Assembly (NCBI GenBank): GCA_035048495.1
Contig: CM068553.1
Span: 6,069,259-6,133,258, forward strand
Origin: Euptelea pleiosperma
Lineage: Eukaryota > Streptophyta > Magnoliopsida > Ranunculales > Eupteleaceae
Direction of reading: 5' to 3'
DNA: 64,000 nucleotides
Within the stretch, counting starts at the first letter, position 1. Every line of letters begins with the position of its first letter. Shown piece by piece: positions 35,311-46,140 of the stretch. The notes under the pieces were generated by a model. It made no database searches, was not told the DNA's origin, and saw only the letters and a list, made by a program, of their open reading frames with translations. A program made the position numbers and the translations under genes.

Positions 35311-35665
35311 TTTCGAGGAGGATGGGTTTGATGTTCAAGACAGGAGAGCAGTTCGTCCGAGGATCATCATGCTTCATTTCAAATATCAAGGAAGAAAAAT
35401 CAAAAAGTCAAAGAGGCGGCTGTAAAAAAATATGGGTCGTGCTAAAAAAAAAAGTTGCGCTGTTGATGCTTTTGACCATTGGATTCACGAGATCCATGGT
35501 ACAGAGCAACTTTATTAACAGACAAAATGATTATTTTATTCTTAATATTGTTGCCTCGTGGACCGTGGATCTCTAGAATCTAACGGTCAATGTCGTCAAT
35601 TTGTCGGTAGTATTTTAAAAAAAATATAAGGTATATAGAGTCAAGGCTCGCTTACAAAAAAAAAA

Positions 35666-36068
35666 GGGTAGTGATGTAACAAGGTATACCTGAGATCTTT
35701 TCATTTGCGGAAGCGGCATTTTTGATAGTCACCACTGCCATCTGGGCCCACTGACCGCATGGATGTTTAGCCCACCCTTTAATAGACATTCATACAAAAA
35801 ATCAGCTTATTTAATGGTTTTTAGCCGTTGGTTTTAGTACTCAAAAGATGGTTGTATTCAACGGCTATAAGAACGCTCTAAATGGTGCTAAAAAGTGTTA
35901 AAATCTAATGGTTATGATTACCAATCAAGGTGATTTTTGATATGTATATCCACCAAGGGGTGACATAAACATCCAAGCGGTCAGTGGGCCCAGATGGCAG
36001 CGGTGACTACCAAAAATGCCGCTTCCGCAAATGAACAGTTTCAGGCATACCTTTTTACATCTTTTTCC
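35666..36068. mobile_element. MULE-like MITE, copy 3
   Basis: Ends GGGTAGTGATGTAAC and TTTTTACATCTTTTTCC; flanked on both sides by a run of ten A, so the 9-bp duplication is consistent but uninformative. It lies about 355 bp upstream of the SDR-F start. Confidence 0.82.
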
Positions 36069-36205
36069 AAAAAAAAAAGGCCCGCTGCAGGAATTTTGTT
36101 CTAACTTGTACCACGGTGACACGTGTGCGTATCTTTTTATCAAAAGGGAATGCAAGCATGCAGCCCCTCAATCGAGTTGCACAGATGCTACCCGCGAAAC
36201 GCTGC

Positions 36206-36378
36206 CATTTTCGAATCCGACCAGCGATGTTACAAATAAATCTTCTAAACTCATGAGAACAATTGTTGGGTCCCCGGCCGGATTTTATAGGAAAAAATTT
36301 TATGAATGGAAAACTCAAATGAGTAGCCCACCCAAGAGCGCATTTATTTGGGCCCACTGACTGCATGGATGTTTAACC
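36206..36378. repeat. Relic of an SDR 5' region, paralogous to the SDR-G promoter
   Basis: GCCATTTTCGAATCCG to AAACTCATGAG matches the start codon region and leader of SDR-G (41111-41170). The continuation TGGGTCCCCGG...TTTATAGGAAAAA...ATGGATGTTTAACCC matches 42864-42980 on the far side of the LTR element there. The coding part stops after ATGGCAG. This is probably what remains of a lost SDR copy between F and G. Confidence 0.75.
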
Positions 36379-36735
36379 CAAGGTTTAAAAGGGACCGTTA
36401 TAACGGTATAACGGTCTGGGGGCGATACCATTTTTTCCGTTATAATGAAAAAAAAAAAAAAAAGCTCGGGCAAAAACGAAAAAAAAGGGAAAAAATGGAA
36501 AAAACGGAAAAGAGAGGAAAAAGGGCGCTGAAATTTGAAATTCAAAATTTCAAAAATGGAATATAACGGGTTTTCCACACTTTTTCCAGAAAATAACAAT
36601 CGTTAATTTCGTTATAACAGAAAATAACGGTCGTTATTTTCCGTTACAACGGCAGCTATTTTCTGGGCGTTTTTACGGTATGTAACGTAACAGGGTAGGT
36701 CCGAATCTGTTATAATGGCCGATTTTTAAACCTTG
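36379..36735. mobile_element. CAAGGTTTAAA-type hAT-like MITE, copy 3
   Basis: Ends CAAGGTTTAAAAGG and TTTTTAAACCTTG are inverted. The 8-bp duplication GTTTAACC is perfect (36371-36378 and 36736-36743). The interior has CCGTTATAACGG repeats. Confidence 0.88.
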
Positions 36736-36743
36736 GTTTAACC

Positions 36744-37102
36744 CATAGTTTAAAAAACAGCCGTTATAGGTCCCCTGTTACAATTTTAACGCTCAGAAAA
36801 TAATGGCCATACGTTATTTTCTTTATAACAGCCGTGATTCAAAATAATGGTCCTTATAACGAAAACAACAACCGTTAATTTTATGAAAAATAGTAAAAAA
36901 ATACCGTTATTTCTGTTATTTTTTCGCTATAAATTTTATTGAAAATTGGAAATTCAAAATTTGAATTTTAGCGTCGTTATTTCCTATTATTTTTTGTTAT
37001 TTTCTCATTTTTTTTGCCCGTGCGTTACAATCTGTTAATAACGGTAAAAAAACAGTAACACCCCAGTCCGATATACCATTACACGGCCCCTTTAAAACCT
37101 TG
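36744..37102. mobile_element. CAAGGTTTAAA-type hAT-like MITE, copy 4, inserted at the same site
   Basis: It begins CATAGTTTAAAAAACAGCCG immediately after the right duplication of copy 3 and ends TTTAAAACCTTG, followed by ATTTAACC, one base different from the shared GTTTAACC. The orientation is opposite to copy 3. Confidence 0.82.
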
Positions 37103-37679
37103 ATTTAACCCACCCCTTGGTGGATATACCAAGGATTAAAATTCCGGCCTTTGTCGAAACCGAAATTTTGTTAAAATGCGCTAGCTTCTTGCTAGCATTC
37201 CTCTTTTATTATTTACTAGGGACGTACACGTGGTGTTTTCATAAGTGGGGTACTTTCGTAATTTTTTGTGCAAATAAAATTTTCCCCGGGCAAAGGAGTA
37301 GAACTTCGATGATGATATCCTTCATTGAACCACAATCTGGGACACGCGTGTGCCACACTCTAAGAAACCATTGACCATATGAATCTTTGGCTCATCCCAA
37401 AGTTGTATTCATGATTTATTTTTAATTATGGATTGTAAGAATTATTTGTGATACTCAGATCCAAAGGTTAGAAATCACTAATCAAGCTAATTTTTGGTAT
37501 GTAGGTCCACGTAGGGATGCACCAAACATCTATACCATCAGTGTCCTCTAACAATATTCCACCTGCCTCACATTGTGATCTGTCATAAACATAAGGTCTT
37601 TTATTTTTTTCACGGTCTTGTCTGACGTGAAAGAAAGTTTTTATTTTTTAGGGGAGACTTCATTTAATGTGCTTACGGT

Positions 37680-38130
37680 GACGTAAGTCTCTTCGACGTC
37701 AAAAGACAAAAGCACCCATGTTAGTTTGTTCGATAGGTATGGTCTCTTTTCTTTGGCCACATGAACTTATTTTGGGTGTTTCCGGAAACATTAGGCGAAG
37801 TCATGGAGAGTTGGACACAACAACCATGGCAGCAAAAGGGAAGATGATTTGGAGAATGGTTCCAATGACAATCATATGGGGGGTGTGGTTAGAAAGGAAT
37901 AGGAGAACATTCCAAGACAAGGAAAGCTCGCTTCAAGAGGTCATCATAAACATCAAGGCACTGATTTATAGCTGGAGTAGTATCTCATTAGAAATGAGAT
38001 GACCGTTTTTCACCGATATGGTACTTCAAATGGAGCATCTATTATGTTGATCTTGTAAACATCTTATGTTACACTTTGAGATTTACTCAATCTCCTTCTT
38101 TCTTAATATATTTTCCACTTACCAAAAAAA
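37680..38130 (+). mobile_element. LINE 3' end
   Basis: A plus-strand reading at 37718-38002 has GKMIWRMVPMTIIWGVWLER and the following NRRTFQDKESSLQEVIINIK typical of the C-terminal zf-RVT-flanking region. A 3' UTR and an A-rich end at about 38125 follow. It lies just downstream of the SDR-G stop codon. Confidence 0.75.
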
Positions 38131-38262
38131 TAAAAATTCTAAAGGTGGATGGTGGTTATAGAAAATGCTGAGGAAACACTCTATTAAGACAAAATGCTGA
38201 GGAAACAAACATTATCTCTCTCTCTCGCAGACACACACAAAGAGATCTTCTTGGAACATTCT

Positions 38263-41117
38263 TCAATCAAAGGTTGAAAGTTCCATCTTATCAAAGAACT
38301 GGCCAGTAGGGCCTCCATCAGGCAACAAAGCGAGCATTACAGGACCTCTGGAACCTTCTTCAACAGTTAGGACCCCGGTATTATTGTTTATGTCTGTTCT
38401 GACATAACCGGGACAAACACAATTTATGCAGAGAGTGGGGAACTTCTTTGCCAGAATCCTTGTGTAGGTAGTCACAGCTAGCTTGGAGACTATATATGCA
38501 GATACATGAGTTGGCCAGCCTTTGGTTTCTAACAAATCCTCCTTGAAATCCTTCAAAAACCCATTCACCAACTCATCCAATCTCTCTTCTGTGAGGACAT
38601 TAACATCACTTAACTCCTCTTTAGCCCTCTCATTGGAGACAAACTGAAACAAAAACATGAGAAAAAACCGAAGTCATGAATCTTATTTAAATATCCTCCT
38701 ACACATTTAGTAAAGGGTCAGGCTCCGAGAACCCCCTTTTTCTGACCCCTTTCAGGAGTCATGTTCTCGGCCATAGATTTCAGTAGTTGACCTTGGCAAA
38801 AAGTGAATGCCAGATCAGCACTTTAAACCAATGTTGGATTCTTGAAATCCACGGTGGAGCAGAGGACTCCCAAGAGGGGTCAAAAAAAGGGGTCCCCCCT
38901 GAGCCTGAACTCCGAGAACCCCTTTTTTCTGACCCCTTTCAGGAGTCGTGCTCTCCGCCATGGATTTCAGGGTAGTTGAACTCTGGCAAAAAGTGAATGC
39001 CAGCTCAGCACTATCAACCACCGTTGGATTCTTAGAATCATGGCCAAGCACAAGACTCCCAAGAGGGATCAGAAAAGGGGTCCCCTGAGTACAACCCTTG
39101 TTTAAATTAGAAAAAAAAAGAGCAGTTATAAAGTCGTTGCAAGCAAGTTTATTATAATAATAAAACTCCAACCCCATTACATTATTTAGAACTTAACATT
39201 AAAAACATTATAACATATTTAACGGTCGTTATTTTGAAAACAACAACGGCCATTAACCATTATTGATGTTTAGCTGAAAATGAAATAATACAAAATATTG
39301 ACCCTTTTTATCCATTATAACGTTACCGTTTCGCTGTTATAATGGTCCCTTTCAAACCTTGCTAAACATGCATCGCTATGTCATCGCCATAGTGATCACA
39401 TTCTGGCTAACACGATTTGGAGCTTCATCGTTGAAGAAAAAAGATTCGCTCGCCCAGGGGAACTTCAAACTTTTAAGTCTCCCCATCCAAAATGTCTGAC
39501 ACGTACCCCAATCACTTAACCTGGCCAACCCGTGTTAAGGCCTTGGTTAGTGGTTAACAAGGGATACTTCAGGCCTATTTTTGGATCGGGCTTAATGGGA
39601 GGCCTGTTCCCAAAAATTGACCTCTGGATGGCCTTCATGCTTATTTTTGGCTGGGTTCAGGCTGACTTTTTTATAATTATAATTAATTATTTACTAAAAA
39701 AATATTTTAAAAATAGAAAAAAATGCATAAAATTAGATAAAAATTATTTAGCAACCAAAAATTATGAAAAATGATGTAGAAAATTTCTACATCACATATA
39801 CTTGCTAAATGATCTGGGTATGTCCTGGACATTCTTGCTCTATGTGGTTTCAACAAGGTAAAGTCATCCGCAACCATCCACTCACAGGGTCATGGCCTGG
39901 GCTGTGATGGGCATGCAGTACATAGGAAGTGCAGGACATGGTTCGGGCCTCAGGCCAAATTTACACCTTATGTCAAGTCCTCTCATACTTTTCTTTAATT
40001 GAAGGGAACCTAGTTGTACTTTTTTGAACGTCGGATTTCGTACCTCCAGCTTCCCCTTGACGGAGGAAATGTTTACTATCCTTGCTGAATTTGATAACTT
40101 AAGGAAGGGAAGAAGTGCTTCAGTCACTCCTCTTGTGCCATAGTAGTTTACTTTCAGACATTCTTCTGCCATCTCACAAGTCTGCGTCGTAAATTCCTCC
40201 AACATGTACGTTTTCCCATCCTTGAGCTGCATTGATGAAGAACAACTCAGATACTGCAACTAAAGAAAATTTCAAGATTATGATGCCAAGAACCTTATGT
40301 AATTCCATAACACAAGTTCAATAGCAAATTCAAGTCTCACTTCATCCCCAAGATTTAAGGCCTTAACTGCCTCCCAGTCTATTAAGACTCCACTAACCCC
40401 TGCATTGTTCACCTGCACAGAAGTTCCACTTTTAATGATACCGATCTTAGATCAAGCAATGAACCATCAAGAAATTTGGTTAAAGCCTCTGATACCCCCA
40501 ACATCGTTCAAACATATATGTCGATCGTCACATAATTTATTACATCGTAAACATTTCCTAATCCTTGGTTGCTTATAGTCTTCTTTTTTCATAATTTATG
40601 CTTTTTGGAATCAAAATTTTACTTCAAAATAGATTTTGGAATCGAAAACTTAGAAAAAAAAATGAAAGTTTTCTCTATAAAATGAGTTGGGGGTGGGAAA
40701 AAAGAAATATTAGGAGATGTTTTATAAATTTGGGTGTGTTTCTTACTAAAATATCAAGTTTCCCGTAATGGGTTTGAATGAAATTTGCCAAGGAGGCAAT
40801 ACTAATGGAGTCTGTGACATCAAGTTGATGAAAAACAACATCAGAGAGTCCATATTCTCTGAGATTAGCAACAGCTTCAAGACCTCCCTTCTCATCTATA
40901 GCTGTTAAAACCACCGTGATTCCATGAGAAGCTAATTGGCGACAAATCTCAAGTCCGATTCCTCTATGAGCTCCTGTAACAACTGCGCACCTGAAAAGAA
41001 CCATGAAGATTATAGAGTTGGTAACAGTCTTCTTCTTATCAGTGCGTGATTTTTATGTTAGAAGCATGAAGAAGCATCTTACCTCTTCGTCACTGAATTG
41101 GAGATAGTTTCTGCCAT
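38263..41117 (-). CDS. SDR-G: short-chain dehydrogenase/reductase with altered cofactor site
   Basis: The exons are 41083-41117, 40747-40990, 40341-40412, 40044-40226 and 38263-38643, giving 304 residues. Exon 1 is [12 protein letters not shown]. Exon 2 reads TGAHRGIG and TAIDEKGG where the other copies read TGANKGIG or TGSNKGVG and TAR(N/D)(E/T)KRG. The arginine expected to contact the NADP 2'-phosphate is thus Ile. Exon 3 is NNAGVSG; exon 4 has KVNYYG and NISSVKG; exon 5 has SAYIVSK and ends STFD. The catalytic Asn, Ser, Tyr and Lys are intact. Intron 4 is long and holds palindromic MITEs. An LTR retrotransposon in the same orientation begins 55 bp upstream of the ATG. Confidence 0.86.
38716..39092. 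mobile_element. Two adjoining palindromic MITEs in intron 4 of SDR-G
   Basis: Two similar units (about 38716-38895 and 38890-39092) each run from CTCCGAGAACCCC and CTGACCCCTTTCAGGAGTC to GACTCCCAAGAGG and GGGGTCCCC. Each is itself an inverted repeat. Confidence 0.7.
39190..39362. mobile_element. Partial CAAGGTTTAAA-type MITE in intron 4 of SDR-G
   Basis: AACGGTCGTTATTTT to CGCTGTTATAATGGTCCC and TTCAAACCTTG match one half of the family. A fragment of the inner 25.1-kb palindromic MITE type follows at 39435-39560. Confidence 0.55.
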
Positions 41118-41171
41118 TTTCGAATCCGTGGGATGTTACAAATTAATCAACTATCTTTAAACTCATGGAGC

Positions 41172-42863
41172 TGTAGAATTTTGAGTTTATTGATAAAACT
41201 TGGATCATTACATTGACATACTCGAAGCTCTTATATAGAGCATTACATTAATAGTCCAATAAAGAAATCTTAGAATCAAATCTTAATAATTTCGAGAATA
41301 TGTGATGAGATACACCAAAAATGATAATGTGCATCTCATACACTTTATTACAATATATTTTCTAATACTTCTCCTCAAACTTATGGGGATCGGAGATCAA
41401 CGATCGTCATGAGTTTGCCAAAATCCAATACCTTAAAGATTGATTGTCATTGAAGATTGTTATTGCCATTTGTAGTTTACCAAGTGCCAAGATAGTTAAA
41501 TCGTTTTGATCAAACCTTGATATCCGTGCTCGTCAAGAAAAGATATGGTTGTCAGCTAGAATGGTGATCCATGATGATCACACGGGATCTCGACCCTGAG
41601 AAATATTCAGTTTAGGCTGGATCGAAACCTATTGAATTTTAATCTGGATAAAGAGCCTCGTTGGGCCAAAATGTGTGTGGGCGTCTATTTGCCTCACAAG
41701 CTTGGGCTCTCTAAGTCTGCAAGCAATGAAGCGTATGTTCATCTTCTGGACCACAAAGGAAGATAATTGATCTCTCTTTGGACCTGACTGATGAAGAGTG
41801 TGGGCCACTTTTGGACCTCACATAGGCTTGGGCTTTAAAAGTGCACAAGTAAATTTCTTTTTTTTTTTCTTTCGTCTTTTTTATTTTGCTGAGCAAATAA
41901 TTTAATCAAGTAGGCTTGGCTAATGAGTTTTGGGCCTATGTTGGGTAAACATGGGGTTTCTTCTGCGTAAATAGGGTTTGAGTTACATCACCACTTGCAG
42001 TAGTTGGTTGAATAGACTCCATATCACTAGCCGTTTGCATATATAACATGGTGATGGAAGTCCAGAAACTAATCACAACAAGAAGCTGGAGTAAATGTTT
42101 AGGCAGATTTGCTCAAGTCTGAAAACATCTTGAGAACCCAAGTGCTTGAAAAGCGACCTTCTGAGCTTTTTTTTTTTTTTTTTTTGGCATTAGCGCTCTT
42201 TGCATGGTTGAGATTGAGTGTGAGATCTGGTGGTTGGGGTGACTTCTCATATAGACGCCACATAAAAGTTTCAAAACTAGGGGTGACGAAAGTTCAGGTG
42301 GGCCTATTTTTTATGTTTTTTTTTAGAAAACAAGGAGGTAGGGTTTCCTTGTGGGAAAAGCCCTCATAAAGGTTCAAAACTAGACCATGTAAAGGGGTTT
42401 GGGGATGGAAGACCAAGAAACGTAGAGTCTGTCTTCATTGTTTGTAGAGCTCCTTCATTTCTTCAAGAAACGTTCTCATTTCTAGCAGATCCGAGAAATA
42501 GAAAAGATAGTTGTCTTGTTCAAGACTCAAAGGAGAAAAGATCTGAGACCTGATGGGTAGCAAAAAGTGCCGCCCGTCGGAAGAACGATGGACCAAAAGA
42601 GGAAGATCAATAGAGCACAGGTCGTTAGATGACCCGCTCTGATACCATGTAGACTTTTGAGTTTATTGATAAAACTTGGATCATTACATTGACATACTCG
42701 AGCATTACAATAGTTGAATAAGGAAATTATAATTAATCTCTTAGAATCAAATTTAATCCTAATTGATTCATTAAAATCTTAATGATCAGGAGAATATGTG
42801 ATGAGATACACCAAAGATTATATGATGCATCTCACACACTTTATTACAATATATTCTCTAATA
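41172..42863 (-). mobile_element. Small non-autonomous LTR retrotransposon just upstream of SDR-G
   Basis: Two direct repeats of about 0.2 kb (41172-41367 and 42648-42863) share GAGTTTATTGATAAAACTTG and GTGATGAGATACACCAAA. On the minus strand the primer-binding site TGGTATCAGAGC (initiator tRNA-Met) lies directly after the right repeat (42636-42647). A purine tract GAGGAGAAG precedes the left repeat. The element therefore runs on the minus strand, its 3' LTR next to the gene. The 1.3-kb interior has no gag-pol reading, so it is a TRIM/LARD-like element. No clear 5-bp duplication is visible. Confidence 0.85.
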
Positions 42864-42999
42864 AATAATTGGGTCCCCGGTCGGAGTTTATAGGAAAAAA
42901 AATTTATGAGTGGAAAACTGAATGATTTGCCCACCCAATGCATCTATATGGGGCACATTGACTTCATGGATGTTTAACCCATCCCTTGGCAGTTGAAAC

Positions 43000-43256
43000 C
43001 AAGGTTTAAAATTCGGCCGTTATAACGGATTCGGACCTACCCCATTACATTACGCACCGTTAAAACGCCCAGAAAATTATGACCGTTATTTTCTGCTATA
43101 TTCCGCTATTTTCCGTTATTGAAAATTTAAAATTTGAATTTCAGCGCCGTTTTTCTGTTTTTCAGTTATTTTTCATTTTTTACCCATTTTTTTTTTCGTT
43201 TTTGCCCCTGAGCGTTTTTTTGTTATTACGGAAAAAACGGTCCCTTTTAAACCTTG
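43000..43256. mobile_element. CAAGGTTTAAA-type hAT-like MITE, copy 5
   Basis: A perfect 8-bp duplication GTTGAAAC (42992-42999 and 43257-43264) flanks ends CAAGGTTTAAAATT and TTTTAAACCTTG. Confidence 0.87.
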
Positions 43257-43419
43257 GTTGAAACCAAAATTTAGGTAAAATTTGGGACAAAAATAAACTA
43301 TTTTCTATATAATTTCTTAGATAATAATATATTAATTCGTGCCTTAATTATTGAAAAAAATGTATTAGTTATCTATTTTTCAACTTAAATAGGATAACTA
43401 TCAGAAATTTCAGAATTTA

Positions 43420-43690
43420 TTGTATTTCGATTTTGGTGGAGCTCAAAACCGAATTTTCGGCAATTTCGGTTAATTTAAAACCCTGGGATATACACACCAA
43501 AAATCAGCTTGATTGGTGATCTCTAGCCGCATTATTTAATACCGAAAAAATGTTTAAATCCAACGGTCAGAAACTCCTTAAAAATGCTAAAATCCAATGG
43601 CTAGTGGTAACGAATAAGTATGATTTTTTGGTGTGTATATCTACCAAGAGGTGGGCTAAGCATCCATGCGGTCAGTGGGCCTAAAAAAGT
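43420..43690. repeat. Palindromic repeat related to the MULE-like MITE core
   Basis: ATATACACACCAAAAATCAG and ATTTTTTGGTGTGTATAT are inverted arms. GGGCTAAGCATCCATGCGG follows as in the full elements, but the terminal GATGTAAC ends are missing. Confidence 0.5.
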
Positions 43691-44045
43691 GCGAGTTGGG
43701 TCAGTATATTTTGGACAAATCTAGTCTGCAACAATATTTGGCATCCACCATTGAATGCTGATTGAAAAACTTGTTCTTAATTTATAAAATATTTTTTTTT
43801 AAAAATTGAATAACACAATTTTCAAGGGACATCCAACCGTACTGACAATGTTTGCATACCTTTAAGTCTGTAAATGATTGCAGACTAGATTTGTCCGTAT
43901 ATTTTGGCATGCTTCTGTTAGGCCCATGAGGAGATTGAGTCAAGCCATGATTAATTTTCAGTGAGGGTGATCCTACTCACCAGGAGATCAATCAGCCCTT
44001 CCAGAGATGGTCTATGGTCCACTTCCTCGCATTCCAAACTCGAAA

Positions 44046-44436
44046 AAACCTTCGCTGACACCTGCAGTCAGCGACGCTGCTGACTGCAACCAAAATGAGC
44101 CACGTGGCACATTCTTAAGAGGACACTAACCATATGGACGTTTGGCCAATAACTAGGTGGACCTACAAAACAAAAATATACCCGATCAGTGATTTCTAAG
44201 CGTTGGATTGAATTTATTTTCATGGTTATTGATTTTAACCGTAGGAATTGTAGCATTATTTGGGTACAAGGATTCAAAGGTTTGAAACCACTAATCAGGC
44301 TGATTTTTGGTTTGTAGGTCCACCTAGTGATTGGCCAAACATCCATACGGTCAGTGTCCTCTTAAGAATGTGCCACGTGGCTCATATTGGCTGCAATCAG
44401 TTGCGTTGCTGACTGCAGGTGTTATCCAAGGTTTAC
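44046..44436. mobile_element. 390-bp foldback element
   Basis: The arms are inverted over most of the length: CTGACACCTGCAGTCAGC and GAGCCACGTGGCACATTCTT on the left, AAGAATGTGCCACGTGGCTC and GACTGCAGGTGTTATCC on the right. The target duplication was not resolved. Confidence 0.75.
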
Positions 44437-45250
44437 TCTCCAGACTCAATAGCCCAAATATCAAAATGAGTAAACAATTTGGAAGTCAATGGAATGGAAA
44501 TCGAACAAAACAGAAAACAGAGAAAGTGAACTTTTGAATTAGTTTTGTAGCATCCAAGAAAACAAAGAAAGTGGACTTTGGTGCAGTCAACTGTGCCCTC
44601 AACAGTTAAGCATGCAGCATGTGCATGGCCTACCTACGTATTCTTAGATGGATGTCATAGCTCAGAAATCGTTTTCGATCCAGCAAGCACAGATATGAAA
44701 GTCCTGTCACCATGACGACCACCCTTTACAGAAGAAACCAAAAGAAGATGATTCTTGAACCATCAAATAGTTGACTCTACTAATTTCAAAGGATCCTGCC
44801 AATTCATACATAGGCCAATGCGTAAGACATGACGAAGGGGAAAGAACCAACCAATGAAGCATAACAAAACGCAATAAAAAAATAAAAAATAATTGGTCGT
44901 CAATCCTAAGGAACAAAATTAAAGAATATAAACAGAGGAGACATTTTGGAAGAGAAAGAGTTATATTCGGAAATATGTTTTATGTCTTGACGTTTCAAAA
45001 GAGGAAAGGTTATATTTGAAAAGATGTTTAGAGGTTTTTTAAAGGAATGGAACCACGGGAGAGATGTTTTGGGGGAGGGGGAGACATGGGGAGAAAACGT
45101 AGAGGAGAGAGAAAATATTGAAAATATTGAAGATGAGAGAAAAGGTCAATTTGCTCACATGTCAATCTGCGTGAGCAGAGTGCCACGTCAACACAATGTG
45201 GAAGGGAGAGAAGACTCTTGCGCACTTCTTTACTGATATATAAATAAGGA
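44437..45250. other. Stretch without a recognised gene
   Basis: Short open readings in both directions have no family motif. The interval is AT-rich, with a purine-rich part at 45000-45140. Confidence 0.4.
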
Positions 45251-45256
45251 TTTTCT

Positions 45257-45727
45257 AGTGTGATAGAGCATCGCCAACCAGCATCTTTAAATTTTGGCTT
45301 CAAAAAAACATTTTCAAATTTGAAGATAGAGACACATTCTAAAAAGTGTTGAACGCCAATCAACGTCACTGGCTTAAAAAAAGTATCTTTTTCAAAAAGG
45401 ACACAAAATGTATTTGTAAAATTTTTTAGAACAAAAAATGTACTTAAAATTTGTTGGTAAGAAGTAAATACTTTTCGAAAGTATACCGAAGGTATCATTT
45501 TTTTTTTTCAAAATGACATAAGAAAGATAAAAATTAAAATTAAAAAAATTAAAAAATAGGTCTCTATATTTGACATCAAAGAGTAGAGGGCTCTATAATT
45601 GAAGCTAAAAATAGAGATATAGAGTCTAGCTTCAAATTTGAACCAAATATAGAGTTGGGTTAAAGTTGGATTTTGCAAAAGTTTCATCAAATATGAAGAT
45701 AGAGACATCCGGTTGGAGTTGCTCTTA
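45257..45727. mobile_element. MITE with GAGCANCNCCAACC ends (Harbinger-like)
   Basis: Left AGAGCATCGCCAACC and right GGTTGGAGTTGCTCTT are inverted. Subterminal AAATTTGAAGATAGAGACA occurs in both halves. Flanks ATA and TTA would fit a 3-bp duplication. Confidence 0.5.
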
Positions 45728-45964
45728 GGTAGCTTACATGGTAGGTAGGATTCACCATCAGATATACACCAAAACCTTATCAAATAATACAAACCATCTG
45801 TTACGATATCACATGGGTAGATGCTGCCAATAATGTCCATGTATGACATGGAGAAAATAGATATTCCATATTTTGTAATTTGGTATTGTGTAGTTTTTGT
45901 CCTCTTGTGTAATTTGTTATGGCCTTTGGTAGGCTTCCTTAGCGTCTAAAGGTCTCCAACTAGT

Positions 45965-46140
45965 GGAAGAAATTTTTGGACATAAATTATCACCAAAAAT
46001 CTCGTCCGTGGATCCCGAGAATCCAATGGTTGCTGAGAGTGATGAGCTGGCATTCACTTTTGCCAAAGCAAAATCACCACTGGATTCTGGGAATCCATGC
46101 TCGAGATATCTGGTGAAAATTTATGTCCAAAAATTTAGGC
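45965..46140. mobile_element. Short palindromic element
   Basis: AAATTTTTGGACATAAATTA on the left and AAATTTATGTCCAAAAATTT on the right are inverted, with CGAGAATCC and GGAATCC inside. From 46240 to 46590, CCAATCCAATAGCTTATCGG-like repeats follow. Confidence 0.6.
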
